Source: Candidatus Nanopelagicales bacterium (GTDB lineage: Bacteria; Actinomycetota; Actinomycetes; S36-B12; CAIYMF01). From it: a DNA stretch of 43,185 nt. How positions within the stretch are numbered: the first letter of the stretch is position 1; every line of letters starts with the position of its first letter. A program made the translations under genes and the position numbers. The DNA lies in assembly GCA_025351185.1 (NCBI GenBank), contig JANXWJ010000157.1:1-43185 (forward strand), given 5' to 3'. The notes below the pieces were generated by a model that worked only from the letters and a program-made list of their open reading frames with translations, was not told where the DNA came from and ran no database searches. This document shows, one piece after another, positions 27,441 to 35,771 of this stretch.

Positions 27441-28489
27441 TGGGGATAGTCCGCCTTGTCCGGGGTGACGTCGCTGACGTCCAGCGCGTCGAGGGCGGTG
27501 GGGGTGCCACCGAGGGCCGTGACCATCGTGCGGAAGTCGTAGCGCATCAGGCCGAGCCACGAGTGGCCCGGCTCGCCGGGGACCCCGAGCAGGTCGTCGT
27601 CGCGCAAGGTGTCCTCGTAGCGTGCGCCGGTCTCGGCCGCGATCTGCTCGAGAACCTTGGACGGGAAGACCTCCGAGCCGAAGATGACCGGCACCTTCTC
27701 GGCCCTGACCTGGTCGACGAGCCGGGCGATCTCCTTGGGCTGCGGGTCTTCGAAGTTCGACGGCTGCACGGCGCCGATGACCTTCCAGCCGTAGTCCTGC
27801 GCGAAGTAGGCATAGGCGTCGTGGTAGGTCAGCAGCTCCTTCTTGCCGTCCGGGATCGTCGCCTGGTCCTTCTTCAGGGCGTCCGACAGCGCTGTCGCCT
27901 TGACGATGAACGCGTCGTAGTTGGCGGTGTAGTAGGCCGCGTTGCTCGGGTCACGGCGCACCATGACGTCCTTGATCACGCCGGCGTACTTCATCGCGAA
28001 CAGCGGGTCGGTCCACAGGTGCGGGTTGGGCTTGCCGTCCTCCTTGGGGAAGGAGAAGTCATAGATGTAGTCGGACTCGGGCAGCACCTGCTCGCCGATC
28101 TTCACGATCTCCGCGCCGGACTTGAGGTTCTCCTCGGCCAGCTGCAGGGTCGGGTCCTCGAGCTTGAGCCCGTTGACGATGACGATGTCGGCGCGCTCCA
28201 TCGTCGCTGCGGTCTGCGGTGGCGGCTCGAACGTGTGGCTGTTGGTGCCCTCGGGCACGACGCCGACGACCTTGGCCCGGTCGCCCACGATGTTCGCGGC
28301 GATCGAGGTGATCGGGGCGACGGTGGTCACGATCGTGAGCTGGGCAGACCCACCTGCGGCGGCGGATCCCGACGCGATCGACGAGCCGCACCCGGCAAGT
28401 GCAAGGACGGCCGCGAGCAGCGGGAGCGCGGAGCGGCGGGCGCGGGAACAGGGCGGTCTGAGCGGCGTGCGTGACTGACGGGCAGGCAT
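27437..28489 (-). CDS. metal-binding lipoprotein of the ABC transporter (ZnuA/TroA family)
   Basis: The product is 350 aa. The signal peptide ends in lipobox LAGC (Cys34), so the mature protein should be lipid-anchored outside the membrane. Metal ligands of the cluster A-I family are visible: His85 in TNSHTFEP, a His in KPNPHLWTDP and a His in LTYHDAYAYF. An acidic residue lies in the later FGSEVF/RDDDLLG region. Three His ligands favour zinc over manganese, whose binding proteins usually have Glu at the third place. The gene is first in a three-gene operon with coupled starts. The divergent bcp gene lies 133 bp away. No convincing Zur or MntR box was found in that gap. Confidence 0.9.
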   Translation of the reverse strand: MPARQSRTPLRPPCSRARRSALPLLAAVLALAGCGSSIASGSAAAGGSAQLTIVTTVAPITSIAANIVGDRAKVVGVVPEGTNSHTFEPPPQTAATMERADIVIVNGLKLEDPTLQLAEENLKSGAEIVKIGEQVLPESDYIYDFSFPKEDGKPNPHLWTDPLFAMKYAGVIKDVMVRRDPSNAAYYTANYDAFIVKATALSDALKKDQATIPDGKKELLTYHDAYAYFAQDYGWKVIGAVQPSNFEDPQPKEIARLVDQVRAEKVPVIFGSEVFPSKVLEQIAAETGARYEDTLRDDDLLGVPGEPGHSWLGLMRYDFRTMVTALGGTPTALDALDVSDVTPDKADYPQ

Positions 28490-28622
28490 GCCTCGACTCT
28501 AATGCCGGTCTTTGGTTCCTGCCATTTATTCGCAACAAGGAGATCCGGGCCGGTGAGCGGCATACCCTCGCAGCACTCGGCGACCCGTCTGGGTCTGCCG
28601 CCCTGCATTCAGGAGTTCACCC

Positions 28623-29102
28623 ATGACCGAGCGTCTGCTCCCCGGCGACCCCGCGCCGGCCCTCGACCTCGTCGACGACCAGGGGGTGACGCACACATGG
28701 GCGAAGCACGCGGGCGAGCGCGTGGTGCTCTACGTCTACCCCGCCGCCATGACCCCCGGCTGCACGAAGCAGGCGTGCGACTTCCGCGACTCCCTCGACG
28801 CGCTCGACGCAGCGGGAGTGACGGTTCTCGGGCTCTCCCCCGACAAGCCGGAGAAGCTCGCGACGTTCCGCGAGCGCGACGCGCTGACGTTCCCGCTCCT
28901 GTCCGACCCCGACAAGACGGTGCTGAGCACCTATGCGGCCTTTGGTGAGAAGGAGCTCTACGGCAAGACCGTGACGGGCGTGATCCGCTCGACGTTCGTC
29001 GTCGACGTCGACGCGACGGGCACGGCCGTGATCGAGCACGCCTTCTACAACGTCAAGGCCACCGGGCACGTGGCCAAGCTCCGACGGGACCTTGGCCTCT
29101 GA
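28623..29102 (+). CDS. bcp: thioredoxin-dependent peroxiredoxin, Bcp/PrxQ type
   Basis: The start is ATG 28623 with AGGAG seven bases upstream, and the product is 159 aa. The peroxidatic motif is YPAAMTPGCTKQACDFRD, with Cys47 peroxidatic and Cys52 resolving, as in the atypical 2-Cys PrxQ group. LGLSPDKPEKLATFRERDAL and the GVIRSTFVVD strand complete the thioredoxin fold. It reduces hydrogen and organic peroxides in the cytoplasm. It is convergent with the rhodanese gene, whose stop is 25 bp beyond. Confidence 0.92.
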   Translation: MTERLLPGDPAPALDLVDDQGVTHTWAKHAGERVVLYVYPAAMTPGCTKQACDFRDSLDALDAAGVTVLGLSPDKPEKLATFRERDALTFPLLSDPDKTVLSTYAAFGEKELYGKTVTGVIRSTFVVDVDATGTAVIEHAFYNVKATGHVAKLRRDLGL

Positions 29103-29127
29103 CCCCTGGGTGCGTGCTGACGCGGCG

Positions 29128-29451
29128 TCAGACGACGGGGCGGCCGCTCGTGGCCCAGCCAGCGGTGCCGCCCTCGACGTTGACGCTGTCGTAGCCCTGC
29201 TGGTTGAGCCAGCTGACGACCTGCGCGGAGCGTCCGCCGGAGTGGCAGATGACGTAGACCGTGCGGTCGCGCGGGATCTCCTCGACGCGCACGGGGAGGA
29301 CCGCCATCGGGATGAGGACGGCGGTCTCGACGTGGCCGCCGGCGTACTCGTCCGGCTCACGGACGTCGACCAGCACGGTGGTCGGGTCGGTGGCCACGAG
29401 GTCGGCGAGCTCGGTCACGGTGACCGACGGGAGCGGGGTGTGGCCGAGCAC
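29128..29451 (-). CDS. single-domain rhodanese
   Basis: The start is GTG 29451, with AGGAGG five bases upstream, and the product is 107 aa. It is a single rhodanese domain: VLVDVREPDEYAGGHV, then the active-site loop CHSGGRS with Cys69, then YDSVNVEGGTAGWA. The enzyme moves sulfane sulfur (persulfide) between donors and acceptors in the cytoplasm. It lies 55 nt after the CstR-like gene, and both follow the CoA-disulfide reductase gene. It is therefore the third gene of a probable persulfide-response operon driven from the 31606 operator. Confidence 0.9.
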   Translation of the reverse strand: MLGHTPLPSVTVTELADLVATDPTTVLVDVREPDEYAGGHVETAVLIPMAVLPVRVEEIPRDRTVYVICHSGGRSAQVVSWLNQQGYDSVNVEGGTAGWATSGRPVV

Positions 29452-29506
29452 AAGGGCCTCCTGGAGGGGGAAGGACGGGAGCGGGCGGGGTGCCGCGGTG
29501 AGCCGC

Positions 29507-29776
29507 TCAGGCCAGGGACAGGAACAGCTTCTCGAGGCGCTTGCGGTCCATGGGCGGAGTCTCGCCCCTGGCCTCGGCCTCGATGCAGGCCTTGAGTCCG
29601 CAGGAGACGATGGTGAACGCGGCCCGGTCCACCGCCTTCGACGCGGCCGAGAGCTGCGTCACGATGTCCTCGCAGTCGCGCCCGGCCTCGATCATGGCGA
29701 GGACCCCGTCGAGCTGGCCGCGCGCGCGGCGCAGCCGGGTAGCCACTGCGGCTGCGGACTCGTCGTCCATCTGCAT
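29507..29776 (-). CDS. cstR: CsoR/CstR-family persulfide-sensing repressor
   Basis: The start is ATG 29776, preceded by AGGAG; the frame continues upstream without a site. The product is 89 aa, an all-helical DUF156 repressor: RLRRARGQLDGVLAMIEAG, then RDCEDIVTQLSAASKAVD. Cys35 and Cys64 are 29 residues apart, exactly as in CsoR (36/65) and CstR (31/60). The copper-ligand His four residues before the second Cys is Gly60 here. Loss of that His, together with the sulfur genes around it, points to persulfide sensing rather than copper. An additional Cys59 is present. It probably binds the palindromes at 31606-31623 and 19503-19518 and releases them when its cysteines are persulfidated. It lies between the CoADR fusion and the rhodanese gene. 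Confidence 0.85.
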   Translation of the reverse strand: MQMDDESAAAVATRLRRARGQLDGVLAMIEAGRDCEDIVTQLSAASKAVDRAAFTIVSCGLKACIEAEARGETPPMDRKRLEKLFLSLA

Positions 29777-29862
29777 GACGTTCTCCTGGTCGTTGGTGCA
29801 GCGAGCGTACGTCTGGCCAGCACTCGTCCTGAGCATCGGATCCACGCCGGCCGCGTCTGCGC

Positions 29863-31563
29863 TCACGATGTCATCACCGGGCGACTCAGCGCGCCAGGCA
29901 TGAGGGCGAGATCGCGTCGTGCCGCGGCGAGGGTGAGCAGCCCGCCGTCGAGGGTGGCGCTGTCGAGCTGGTGCCCGACGAGGACCCGGTGCGCGAGGTA
30001 GGACCGGAAGCCACTGGCGCAGAAGACGCGTACGGGTCGGCCGTGCGCGGCCGCGACGACCTCGTCGAGCCGGTCACGCAGCTCGGTGTGCGGGACGTTG
30101 AGGGCTCCGGACAGGGTGCCGTCGGCGTACTCCGTCGCGGAACGCACGTCGAGGAGCAGCACAGAGCCGTCGAGCACGGTGTCGAGATCCTGCGCGGTCC
30201 AGGTCACGAGGGTGCCGTCGAGGATGTTCTGCGCCATGAAGCCGGCCATGTTGACCGGGTCCTTGGCGCTGCCGAAGGGAGGTGCGTAGGCCAGCTCGAG
30301 CTCGGCGAGGTCGTCGACGTCCATCCCCGCGCGCAGAGCCACGGCGAGGACGTCGATGCGCTTGTCTACCCCGTCGCGACCGACCGCCTGCGCGCCGAGC
30401 AGCCGACCATCGGGGGCGAAGGTGACGGCGAGGTGGATCGCCTGCGCACCGGGGTAGTAGCCGGCGTGGTTGCCCGGGTGCAGGTGGATGGTGCGGTGCT
30501 CGACACCGACGGCGGTGAGGCGCCGTGATGTCGGACCAGTGACAGCGGCCGTGAGGTCGAAGACCTTCACGATCGCGGTGCCGAGCACCGGCTTGGATGC
30601 ACTGGCGCGACCGAGGATCGCGTCGGCGGCGGTACGTCCCTGGCGGTTGGCCGGACCGGCGAGCGGGACGACCCCGGGCGCACCCGTGACGGCATCGACG
30701 ACCTGGGTGGCGTCGCCGACCGCCCAGATGTGCTGGTCGCTTGTCTGCTGCGAGGTGGTCACGACCACAGCGCCCTGAGGCGAGAGCTCGAGCCCAGCGT
30801 CACGGGCGAGAGTGGTCGAAGGGCGCACGCCGACGCCGAGGAGCACGACGTCAGCGGGGATCCGCCCACCGTCGGCGAGCACGACGTCGACCGCGTGCTG
30901 CGTCCTCGAGTCCTCGACCGCCGAGAAGGCGATGCCGGTACGTACATCCACGTCATGCGCGCGAAGCTCGTCCTCGATGAGCGAGGCCATGTCGGCGTCG
31001 AGAGCAGGAAGCACCTGCGGAGCGAGCTCGACCAATGTCACGTCGAGGCCGCGGTGACGGAACGCCTCGACCGTCTCGAGGCCGATGAATCCTGCGCCGA
31101 TGACCACAGCCTTCTGCGCACCCGCCTCGAGCATCGAGCGCAGGACGTCGGCATCGGGCACGTTGCGCAGCGTGCGGACCTGCGGACGGTCCAGGCCCGG
31201 CAGCGACGGCACGATCGGCTCGGCACCGGTCGCGAGCACGAGTGCGTCATAGGCGAGGTCATACGTCGTGCCGCTCACCAGGTCGCGCACGGCCACGCTC
31301 TGGGTGGCGCGGTCGATCGCGAGCATCTCGTGACGCACCCGGACGTCGAGGTCGAGCGAGTCGCGGAGCGACCGCGGGGTGTGCAGCAGGAGCGAGGAGC
31401 GATCGGGGATGTCGCCACCGACGTGATAGGGCAGACCGCAGTTGGCGAAGGAGACGTCGGGCCCCTTCTCGAGCACGACGATCTCCGCGCTCTCATCGAG
31501 TCGCCGCAACCGTGCCGCCGCCGACATCCCGCCAGCCACTCCGCCGACCACCACGACCCGCAT
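29863..31563 (-). CDS. CoA-disulfide reductase with C-terminal rhodanese domain
   Basis: ATG 31563 has GGGAG six bases upstream and gives 566 aa; an earlier GTG at 31599 lacks a site. The N-terminal FAD fold reads V-V-V-V-G-G-V-A-G-G-M-S-A-A. The single active Cys42 lies in FANCGLPYHVGG, as in CoA-disulfide reductases. An NAD(P)H-binding fold starts at KAVVIGAGFIGLE, and IWAVGDATQV closes the second FAD site. Family dimerisation sequence follows (HPGNHAGYYPGA, PFGSAKDPVNMAG). Residues from about 465 form a fused rhodanese domain with active Cys in CASGFRS. Such fusions act as CoA persulfide/polysulfide reductases that release sulfide. It is the first gene of the operon with cstR and rhodanese, under the 31606 palindrome. 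Confidence 0.9.
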   Translation of the reverse strand: MRVVVVGGVAGGMSAAARLRRLDESAEIVVLEKGPDVSFANCGLPYHVGGDIPDRSSLLLHTPRSLRDSLDLDVRVRHEMLAIDRATQSVAVRDLVSGTTYDLAYDALVLATGAEPIVPSLPGLDRPQVRTLRNVPDADVLRSMLEAGAQKAVVIGAGFIGLETVEAFRHRGLDVTLVELAPQVLPALDADMASLIEDELRAHDVDVRTGIAFSAVEDSRTQHAVDVVLADGGRIPADVVLLGVGVRPSTTLARDAGLELSPQGAVVVTTSQQTSDQHIWAVGDATQVVDAVTGAPGVVPLAGPANRQGRTAADAILGRASASKPVLGTAIVKVFDLTAAVTGPTSRRLTAVGVEHRTIHLHPGNHAGYYPGAQAIHLAVTFAPDGRLLGAQAVGRDGVDKRIDVLAVALRAGMDVDDLAELELAYAPPFGSAKDPVNMAGFMAQNILDGTLVTWTAQDLDTVLDGSVLLLDVRSATEYADGTLSGALNVPHTELRDRLDEVVAAAHGRPVRVFCASGFRSYLAHRVLVGHQLDSATLDGGLLTLAAARRDLALMPGALSRPVMTS

Positions 31564-31605
31564 GTCTGCTCCCACTGCCGTACCCACAGCTTCCGACACG
31601 TCGAT

Positions 31606-31623
31606 GATACCCCCAGGGGTATC
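31606..31623. promoter_or_regulatory. CsoR/CstR-type operator upstream of the CoADR-cstR-rhodanese operon
   Basis: GATACCCCCAGGGGTATC has perfect 8-bp arms around a CA centre, 42 bp before the CoADR ATG at 31563. It matches the arms of the sqr-upstream palindrome and fits autoregulation by the cstR product in the same operon. Confidence 0.78.
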
Positions 31624-31736
31624 TTCGACGCTCCCCTGTGACCTACGTCATCGTCTGACGCGACGCGTCTCACCGGCCGAGATGGGGCTGACCGATCGCG
31701 ATCTCGCCGCCTCGGCCAGTGACACGGACCGCTGAG

Positions 31737-32975
31737 ATGGACTGGAGGTGGGAGGCTCCTCGGGTGCGACGTCCCTGGCTCACCCGCAACCTGCTGCTGC
31801 TCACGCTTGTGTCTCTCACCCAGGACGCCGCGAGCGAGCTGCTCTATCCGTTGCTGCCGCTGCTGATCACGGGGGTCCTCGCCGCTCCCCCGGTCGTGCT
31901 CGGAGTCGTCGAGGGCTGTGCCGAGGCCGCCGCCGGGATCTCGAAGTACGTCGCCGGACGCTGGAGCGATGGCCGCGCACGCAAACCCTTCGTCACCACC
32001 GGCTATGCCATGGCCGCACTCGGCAAGGTGATCGTGGCCGCATCGTTCGTGTGGCCGATGGTGCTGGTCGGCCGGGTCGTCGACCGCCTCGGCAAAGGCG
32101 TGCGTTCGGCGCCGCGCGACGCGCTCATCGCCGCCTCGGTGCCGCGCGAGGACTACGGCCGCGCCTTCGGCTTCCACCGCACCGGCGACACGCTCGGTGC
32201 CGTGATCGGCCCGCTCATCGCGCTGGCCGGGCTCGCGGCACTCGACGGCAACCTGCGCGCCGTGCTCTGGTGGGCCGTCGTCCCCGCAGTGCTCTCGACC
32301 CTGCTGACGTTCTTCGTCGTCGAGAACCGACGTCAACCAGACCCCTTCGTCGACCTCACCGACGAAGCTCCGCCGCTCACTGGGAAGGTGACGAGAAGCC
32401 CTCTGCCGCCTGAGTTCTGGCGCGTCACCGTCGTGCTGGTCGCGATCGCCGTCGTCAACTTCCCGGACGCGCTGCTCCTGCTGCGCATCAGCGACCTCGG
32501 CTTCACCACCACCCAGGTCGTGCTGGCGTACGTCCTCTACAACCTCGTCTACACGCTCGGCTCGTATCCCGCCGGCGCCTTGTCCGACCGCCTCCCACGC
32601 CCCCTGATCTACGGCATCGGCCTGCTCGCCTTCGCTGCGGCGTACGCCGGGCTCGCACTCATCGGTCACAGCGGCTGGGCCTTCGTCCTCATGGGCTTCT
32701 ACGGCCTGTTCCCCGCGTTCACCGACGGTGTCGGCAAGGCGTGGATCTCGACGCTCGTCACCGACGAGCACCGCGGCCGCGCGCAGGGTGTGTTCCAGTC
32801 ACTGAGCAACGGCGCGGTCTTCCTGGCCGGGCTCTGGGCCGGACTCAGCTGGACCCTCGGCCCGGGCGGTGGCGTCGTGCCCCTGCTCGTCTCCGGCATG
32901 CTGGCCGCCGTCGCCGGCGCGGTCCTCGTCATGGGTCGCCACCGCGTCACCGGGATCCCGGTCGCGCTCGCCTAG
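31737..32975 (+). CDS. MFS transporter
   Basis: The product is 412 aa from ATG 31737. A GTG at 31764, with GGGAGG eight bases upstream, is an equally plausible start. There are about twelve hydrophobic helices. The MFS loop 2-3 motif appears as GRWSDGRARKP, and a loop 8-9 copy as GALSDRLPRPL. The conserved segment DRLGKGVRSAPRDALIA is shared by a group of drug/unknown-substrate MFS proteins. The substrate is unknown. It is divergent from the persulfide operon, and the CstR palindrome lies about 115 bp from its start, so shared control is possible but not shown. Confidence 0.85.
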   Translation: MDWRWEAPRVRRPWLTRNLLLLTLVSLTQDAASELLYPLLPLLITGVLAAPPVVLGVVEGCAEAAAGISKYVAGRWSDGRARKPFVTTGYAMAALGKVIVAASFVWPMVLVGRVVDRLGKGVRSAPRDALIAASVPREDYGRAFGFHRTGDTLGAVIGPLIALAGLAALDGNLRAVLWWAVVPAVLSTLLTFFVVENRRQPDPFVDLTDEAPPLTGKVTRSPLPPEFWRVTVVLVAIAVVNFPDALLLLRISDLGFTTTQVVLAYVLYNLVYTLGSYPAGALSDRLPRPLIYGIGLLAFAAAYAGLALIGHSGWAFVLMGFYGLFPAFTDGVGKAWISTLVTDEHRGRAQGVFQSLSNGAVFLAGLWAGLSWTLGPGGGVVPLLVSGMLAAVAGAVLVMGRHRVTGIPVALA

Positions 32976-32987
32976 TCTGGGCTCCAC

Positions 32988-33069
32988 GCGGGAGTGGTGG
33001 AACTGGCAGACACGCAGGACTTAGGATCCTGTGCTTTCGAGCGTGCGGGTTCAAGTCCCGCCTTCCGCA
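32988..33069 (+). tRNA. tRNA-Leu (anticodon TAG)
   Basis: The acceptor strand GCGGGAG pairs with CTTCCGC (one G-T pair), with discriminator A at 33069. The anticodon loop is CTTAGGA with TAG. A long variable arm of class II type and a T-arm GCGGG-TTCAAGT-CCCGC complete the tRNA. CCA is not encoded. Confidence 0.95.
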
Positions 33070-33080
33070 CAGATCGTCCT

Positions 33081-33141
33081 CGAGTTACTGCCTGAATCCC
33101 GGGTTTCCGGCCCTACAACTATGGATTCGGGCAGTAACTCG
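33081..33141. terminator. long hairpin after tRNA-Leu
   Basis: The 19-bp arms at 33081-33099 and 33123-33141 have a single mismatch and a 23-nt loop. The arms begin CGAGTTACTGCC, related to the hairpin at 40444. It is probably a terminator for tRNA-Leu, or a palindromic repeat element. Confidence 0.65.
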
Positions 33142-33175
33142 GGGACAGCATCGGTCGGTGACGCAGACTGGCGGG

Positions 33176-33463
33176 ATGAGTGATGTCGAGGTCCAGGACA
33201 ACCCGGCCGAGTCGCGTGTCGAGGGCCGGGTCGATGGCGAGCTCGCTGGGTTCGCGGCGTACGTCGATCGCGACGGCGCGAGGGTGTTCACCCACACCGA
33301 GGTAGACCCGGCATACGGCGGTCGGGGTGTCGGCGGCGCGATCGCGCGCGGCGCCCTCGACGGTGCTCGTGCCGCTGGTCGGAGCGTGGTGCCGCAGTGC
33401 CCCTTCATCAAGGGCTGGATCGAGAAGCACCCTGACTACTCCGACATCGTCGCCACGAGCTGA
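33176..33463 (+). CDS. small GNAT-like N-acetyltransferase (YjdJ/NATD1 type)
   Basis: The product is 95 aa from ATG 33176, the short GNAT form. It has a beta hairpin (RVEGRVDGELAGFAAYVDRD), then VFTHTEVDPAYGGRGVGGAI, whose GGRGVGG loop binds the acetyl-CoA pyrophosphate. The end, RSVVPQCPFIKGWIEKHPDY, is the hallmark of the YjdJ/NATD1 subfamily. The substrate is unknown. It has no close operon partner, and the next gene is convergent, ending 29 bp beyond. Confidence 0.85.
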   Translation: MSDVEVQDNPAESRVEGRVDGELAGFAAYVDRDGARVFTHTEVDPAYGGRGVGGAIARGALDGARAAGRSVVPQCPFIKGWIEKHPDYSDIVATS

Positions 33464-33492
33464 CTCGCCGCACCGCCGTCGACGTACGACAG

Positions 33493-34191
33493 TCAGGACC
33501 CGCCGGACACCGTCACCGGCCCGTTGTTCGACGAGCCCGCGTTCGACGAGCCGCTGTTCGACGAGCCGCTGTTCGACGAGGCGCTGTTCGACGAGCCGTT
33601 GCCCGACGAGCTCTGGCTCCGGGTCCGCTGCGGCTGGGGCGCGGGGACGCTGCCGCTCCAGTCGGGTCCGACGGTGAGGACGACGACCGACCCGGTGCCG
33701 TCGGCGACGAGCGACGAGACCCCGGTGAGCCCGGCGAGCGTGCGCGCGGCACCGATCTCGGCCGAGGGGTAGGAGATCGTCGTGGCGCTCACGGTGCCAC
33801 CCGGAGCATTGCCGACGCCGACGACAGTGAATCCCTGGGCAGTGAGGTCGCGCGCGGCGGCGCGGGCCGCTCCGGCCACACCGGTGCCGTTGAGGACTCG
33901 CACCTGGACCTGCTGCGGGCTCACGGTGTCGCCTGCGTTCGCGGCGCGAGCCGTCGCTGCCGCCTGCCGTACGACGACCGGTTGCGAGGACTTCACCGCG
34001 ACCGTCTGGGTGCCGAACAGCGCACCGAGACCCACTGCGCCGGCTGCTCCGACGACCGCGGTGCCAGCCGTCAACACGGTGATCCGGCGGAGCAGCACGT
34101 CGCGGTGGTCGCTGGTCCAGGGACTGTCGGGCACGAAGACTCCAGGGCGGAACTCCGACGAAGGGATGTGGCGACGGTCATCTGCGCGCAT
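33493..34191 (-). CDS. membrane-anchored LytR_C domain protein
   Basis: The start ATG 34191 gives 232 aa; longer forms up to 34329 are possible but look non-coding. A cytoplasmic tail of about 35 residues precedes one membrane helix (ITVLTAGTAVVGAAGAVGLGALFG). The extracytoplasmic part has a LytR_C domain (PF13399) starting at QVQVRVLNGTGVAGAA and running through LTAQGFTVVGVGNAP and SLVADGTGSVVVLTVG. This domain accompanies LytR-CpsA-Psr cell-wall enzymes, but no LCP catalytic domain is present. The C-terminus is a Ser/Asn/Gly repeat encoded by 15-bp tandem units. A role at the cell envelope is likely. Confidence 0.8.
   Translation of the reverse strand: MRADDRRHIPSSEFRPGVFVPDSPWTSDHRDVLLRRITVLTAGTAVVGAAGAVGLGALFGTQTVAVKSSQPVVVRQAAATARAANAGDTVSPQQVQVRVLNGTGVAGAARAAARDLTAQGFTVVGVGNAPGGTVSATTISYPSAEIGAARTLAGLTGVSSLVADGTGSVVVLTVGPDWSGSVPAPQPQRTRSQSSSGNGSSNSASSNSGSSNSGSSNAGSSNNGPVTVSGGS
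33527..33601. repeat. five 15-bp tandem repeats in the LytR_C gene
   Basis: Units of the form TTCGACGAGCCGCTG start at 33527, 33542, 33557, 33572 and 33587, with a degenerate sixth at 33602. On the minus strand each unit adds five residues (SSNSG type) to the C-terminal tail. Copy number could vary without a frameshift. Confidence 0.85.
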
Positions 34192-34409
34192 GCGACGAAC
34201 AGGCGTCGGGAGCCTGTCCAGCCGTGACCCTGCCTGAAGCCGCTGTGCCACCCCTGAGGCAAGCATGAACGCGACCTGCGAATGTGCGCACCCGGCGGTC
34301 GGGTGACCATGATCGCGATTTCGGGACACATGACGTAGTTCAGCTGCCTTGATCTTCCCTGAGGGAAGAAACGTGCAGCGGGGTCGAGCGGCGACCGACC
34401 GAAAGCTTT

Positions 34410-35024
34410 CTACTGCTCCGGGAGGAGGTCTCTGAGCACCGGTACGAGGGCGCGGAGGGCATGACCGCGGTGGCTGATCGCGTCCTTCTCGACATCGGTG
34501 AGCTCGGCGCTCGTGCGCCGCTCGCCGTCGGGCACGAAGATCGGGTCATAGCCGAAGCCGTGGGTGCCGCGGGGGGTGCGCATCAGATGACCGTGCATCT
34601 CACCGTGCACGACCGCCTCGCGACCGTCGGGGAGCACGAGTGCGACCGCACAGGTGAAGTGCGCGGCGAGCCGGTCGTCGGGGGTGTCGCCGAGCTGCGC
34701 GAGCACGAGCTCGAGGTTGGCGATGTCACCCTTGCCCCCGGACCACCGGGCCGACAGCACGCCCGGCATGCCGTTGAGCGCATCGACGCAGAGGCCCGAG
34801 TCGTCCGACACGGCAGGCACTCCCGTGGCTACACACACGGCACGCGCCTTGAGCAGGGCGTTGCCCTCGAACGTCGGCTCGGTCTCCGCCACCTCGGGCA
34901 TGTCGTCGAACTCCTCGATGCCGACCACGTCGACGTGCAGCCCCGCCTGGTCGAGGATGCGCGCCATCTCCGAGATCTTGTGCGCGTTGCGCGACGCGAG
35001 CACGACGCGCGGCCGACCGGTCAC
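34410..35024 (-). CDS. rdgB: XTP/dITP diphosphatase (RdgB/HAM1)
   Basis: The product is 204 aa. It hydrolyses deaminated purine triphosphates (XTP, ITP, dITP) to monophosphates and so keeps them out of nucleic acids. Family motifs are [12 protein letters not shown] at the N-terminus, [26 protein letters not shown] with metal-binding acids, [11 protein letters not shown], and SHRGHAL near the end. The GTG start at 35024 overlaps the rph stop by 4 nt, giving a coupled rph-rdgB pair as in many actinobacteria. Confidence 0.95.
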   Translation of the reverse strand: MTGRPRVVLASRNAHKISEMARILDQAGLHVDVVGIEEFDDMPEVAETEPTFEGNALLKARAVCVATGVPAVSDDSGLCVDALNGMPGVLSARWSGGKGDIANLELVLAQLGDTPDDRLAAHFTCAVALVLPDGREAVVHGEMHGHLMRTPRGTHGFGYDPIFVPDGERRTSAELTDVEKDAISHRGHALRALVPVLRDLLPEQ

Positions 35025-35749
35025 GACTGCGCCAGCGCCGCGATCTGCAGCCGGGTCAGCTCGGCGCAGCCGTCGGAGGCGAGCGCGAGCAGCTGGTCGA
35101 GCAGCGCGCGGTCGAAGGGCTCACCCTCGGCGGTGCCCTGGATCTCGACGTAGCGACCGTCGCCGGTCATGACCACGTTCATGTCGGTGTCGGCCACGAC
35201 ATCGTCGTCGTAGTGCAGGTCGAGGCGCGCCTCGCCGTCGACGATCCCGACGCTCACGGCCGCGACGGAGTTGGCGAGCGGCTTGGCGGAGGGCTTGATG
35301 TGGCCCTTGCCGCGCGCCCACTCGATGGCATCGGCGAGGGCGACGTAGGCGCCGGTGATGGCTGCGGTGCGGGTGCCACCGTCGGCCTGCAGGACGTCGC
35401 AGTCGATCATGATCGAGTTCTCGCCCAGCGCCGACAGGTCGATCGCCGCCCGCAATGAACGCCCGATGAGCCGCGAGATCTCGTGGGTGCGACCGCCCAC
35501 CTTGCCGCGCACCGACTCACGGTCGTTACGCGTGTTGGTCGCTCGCGGGAGCATGGCGTACTCCCCCGTCACCCAACCGAGGCCGGAGTCCTTGCGCCAG
35601 CGCGGCACACCGGGCGTGAACGACGCGGTGCACAGCACCCGGGTGCGCCCGAACTCCACGAGGCAGGAGCCCTCGGCATGATCGAGCCAGCCGCGCTGGA
35701 AGGTCACCGGACGGAGCTGGTCGGCGGCACGGCCGTCGCTGCGAGTCAT
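35021..35749 (-). CDS. rph: ribonuclease PH
   Basis: The product is 242 aa, the usual length. RNase PH trims tRNA 3' ends by phosphorolysis. Motifs include [22 protein letters not shown], the phosphate-binding [28 protein letters not shown] region, [19 protein letters not shown], and [14 protein letters not shown], which holds the catalytic acids. It lies 22 nt after the MBL-fold gene and overlaps rdgB by 4 nt. Confidence 0.96.
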   Translation of the reverse strand: MTRSDGRAADQLRPVTFQRGWLDHAEGSCLVEFGRTRVLCTASFTPGVPRWRKDSGLGWVTGEYAMLPRATNTRNDRESVRGKVGGRTHEISRLIGRSLRAAIDLSALGENSIMIDCDVLQADGGTRTAAITGAYVALADAIEWARGKGHIKPSAKPLANSVAAVSVGIVDGEARLDLHYDDDVVADTDMNVVMTGDGRYVEIQGTAEGEPFDRALLDQLLALASDGCAELTRLQIAALAQS

Positions 35750-35771
35750 GCGGCAGAGCCTAGGCGGCTCG

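Noticed and set aside
27410-28474. 354-codon plus-strand frame
   Set aside because: It is antisense to the metal-binding lipoprotein with lipobox and ligand histidines.
28490-28622. Zur or MntR box upstream of the metal ABC operon
   Set aside because: Only a weak AATGGC/GGCATT arrangement was seen, not matching the known TGAAAA-type Zur palindrome.
29103-29127. terminator between bcp and rhodanese
   Set aside because: Only a 6-bp CTGACG/CGTCAG hairpin is present, too weak to call.
31275-32771. 498-codon minus-strand frame across the MFS gene
   Set aside because: It is antisense to a twelve-helix MFS protein and overlaps the CoADR start; no domain is recognisable.
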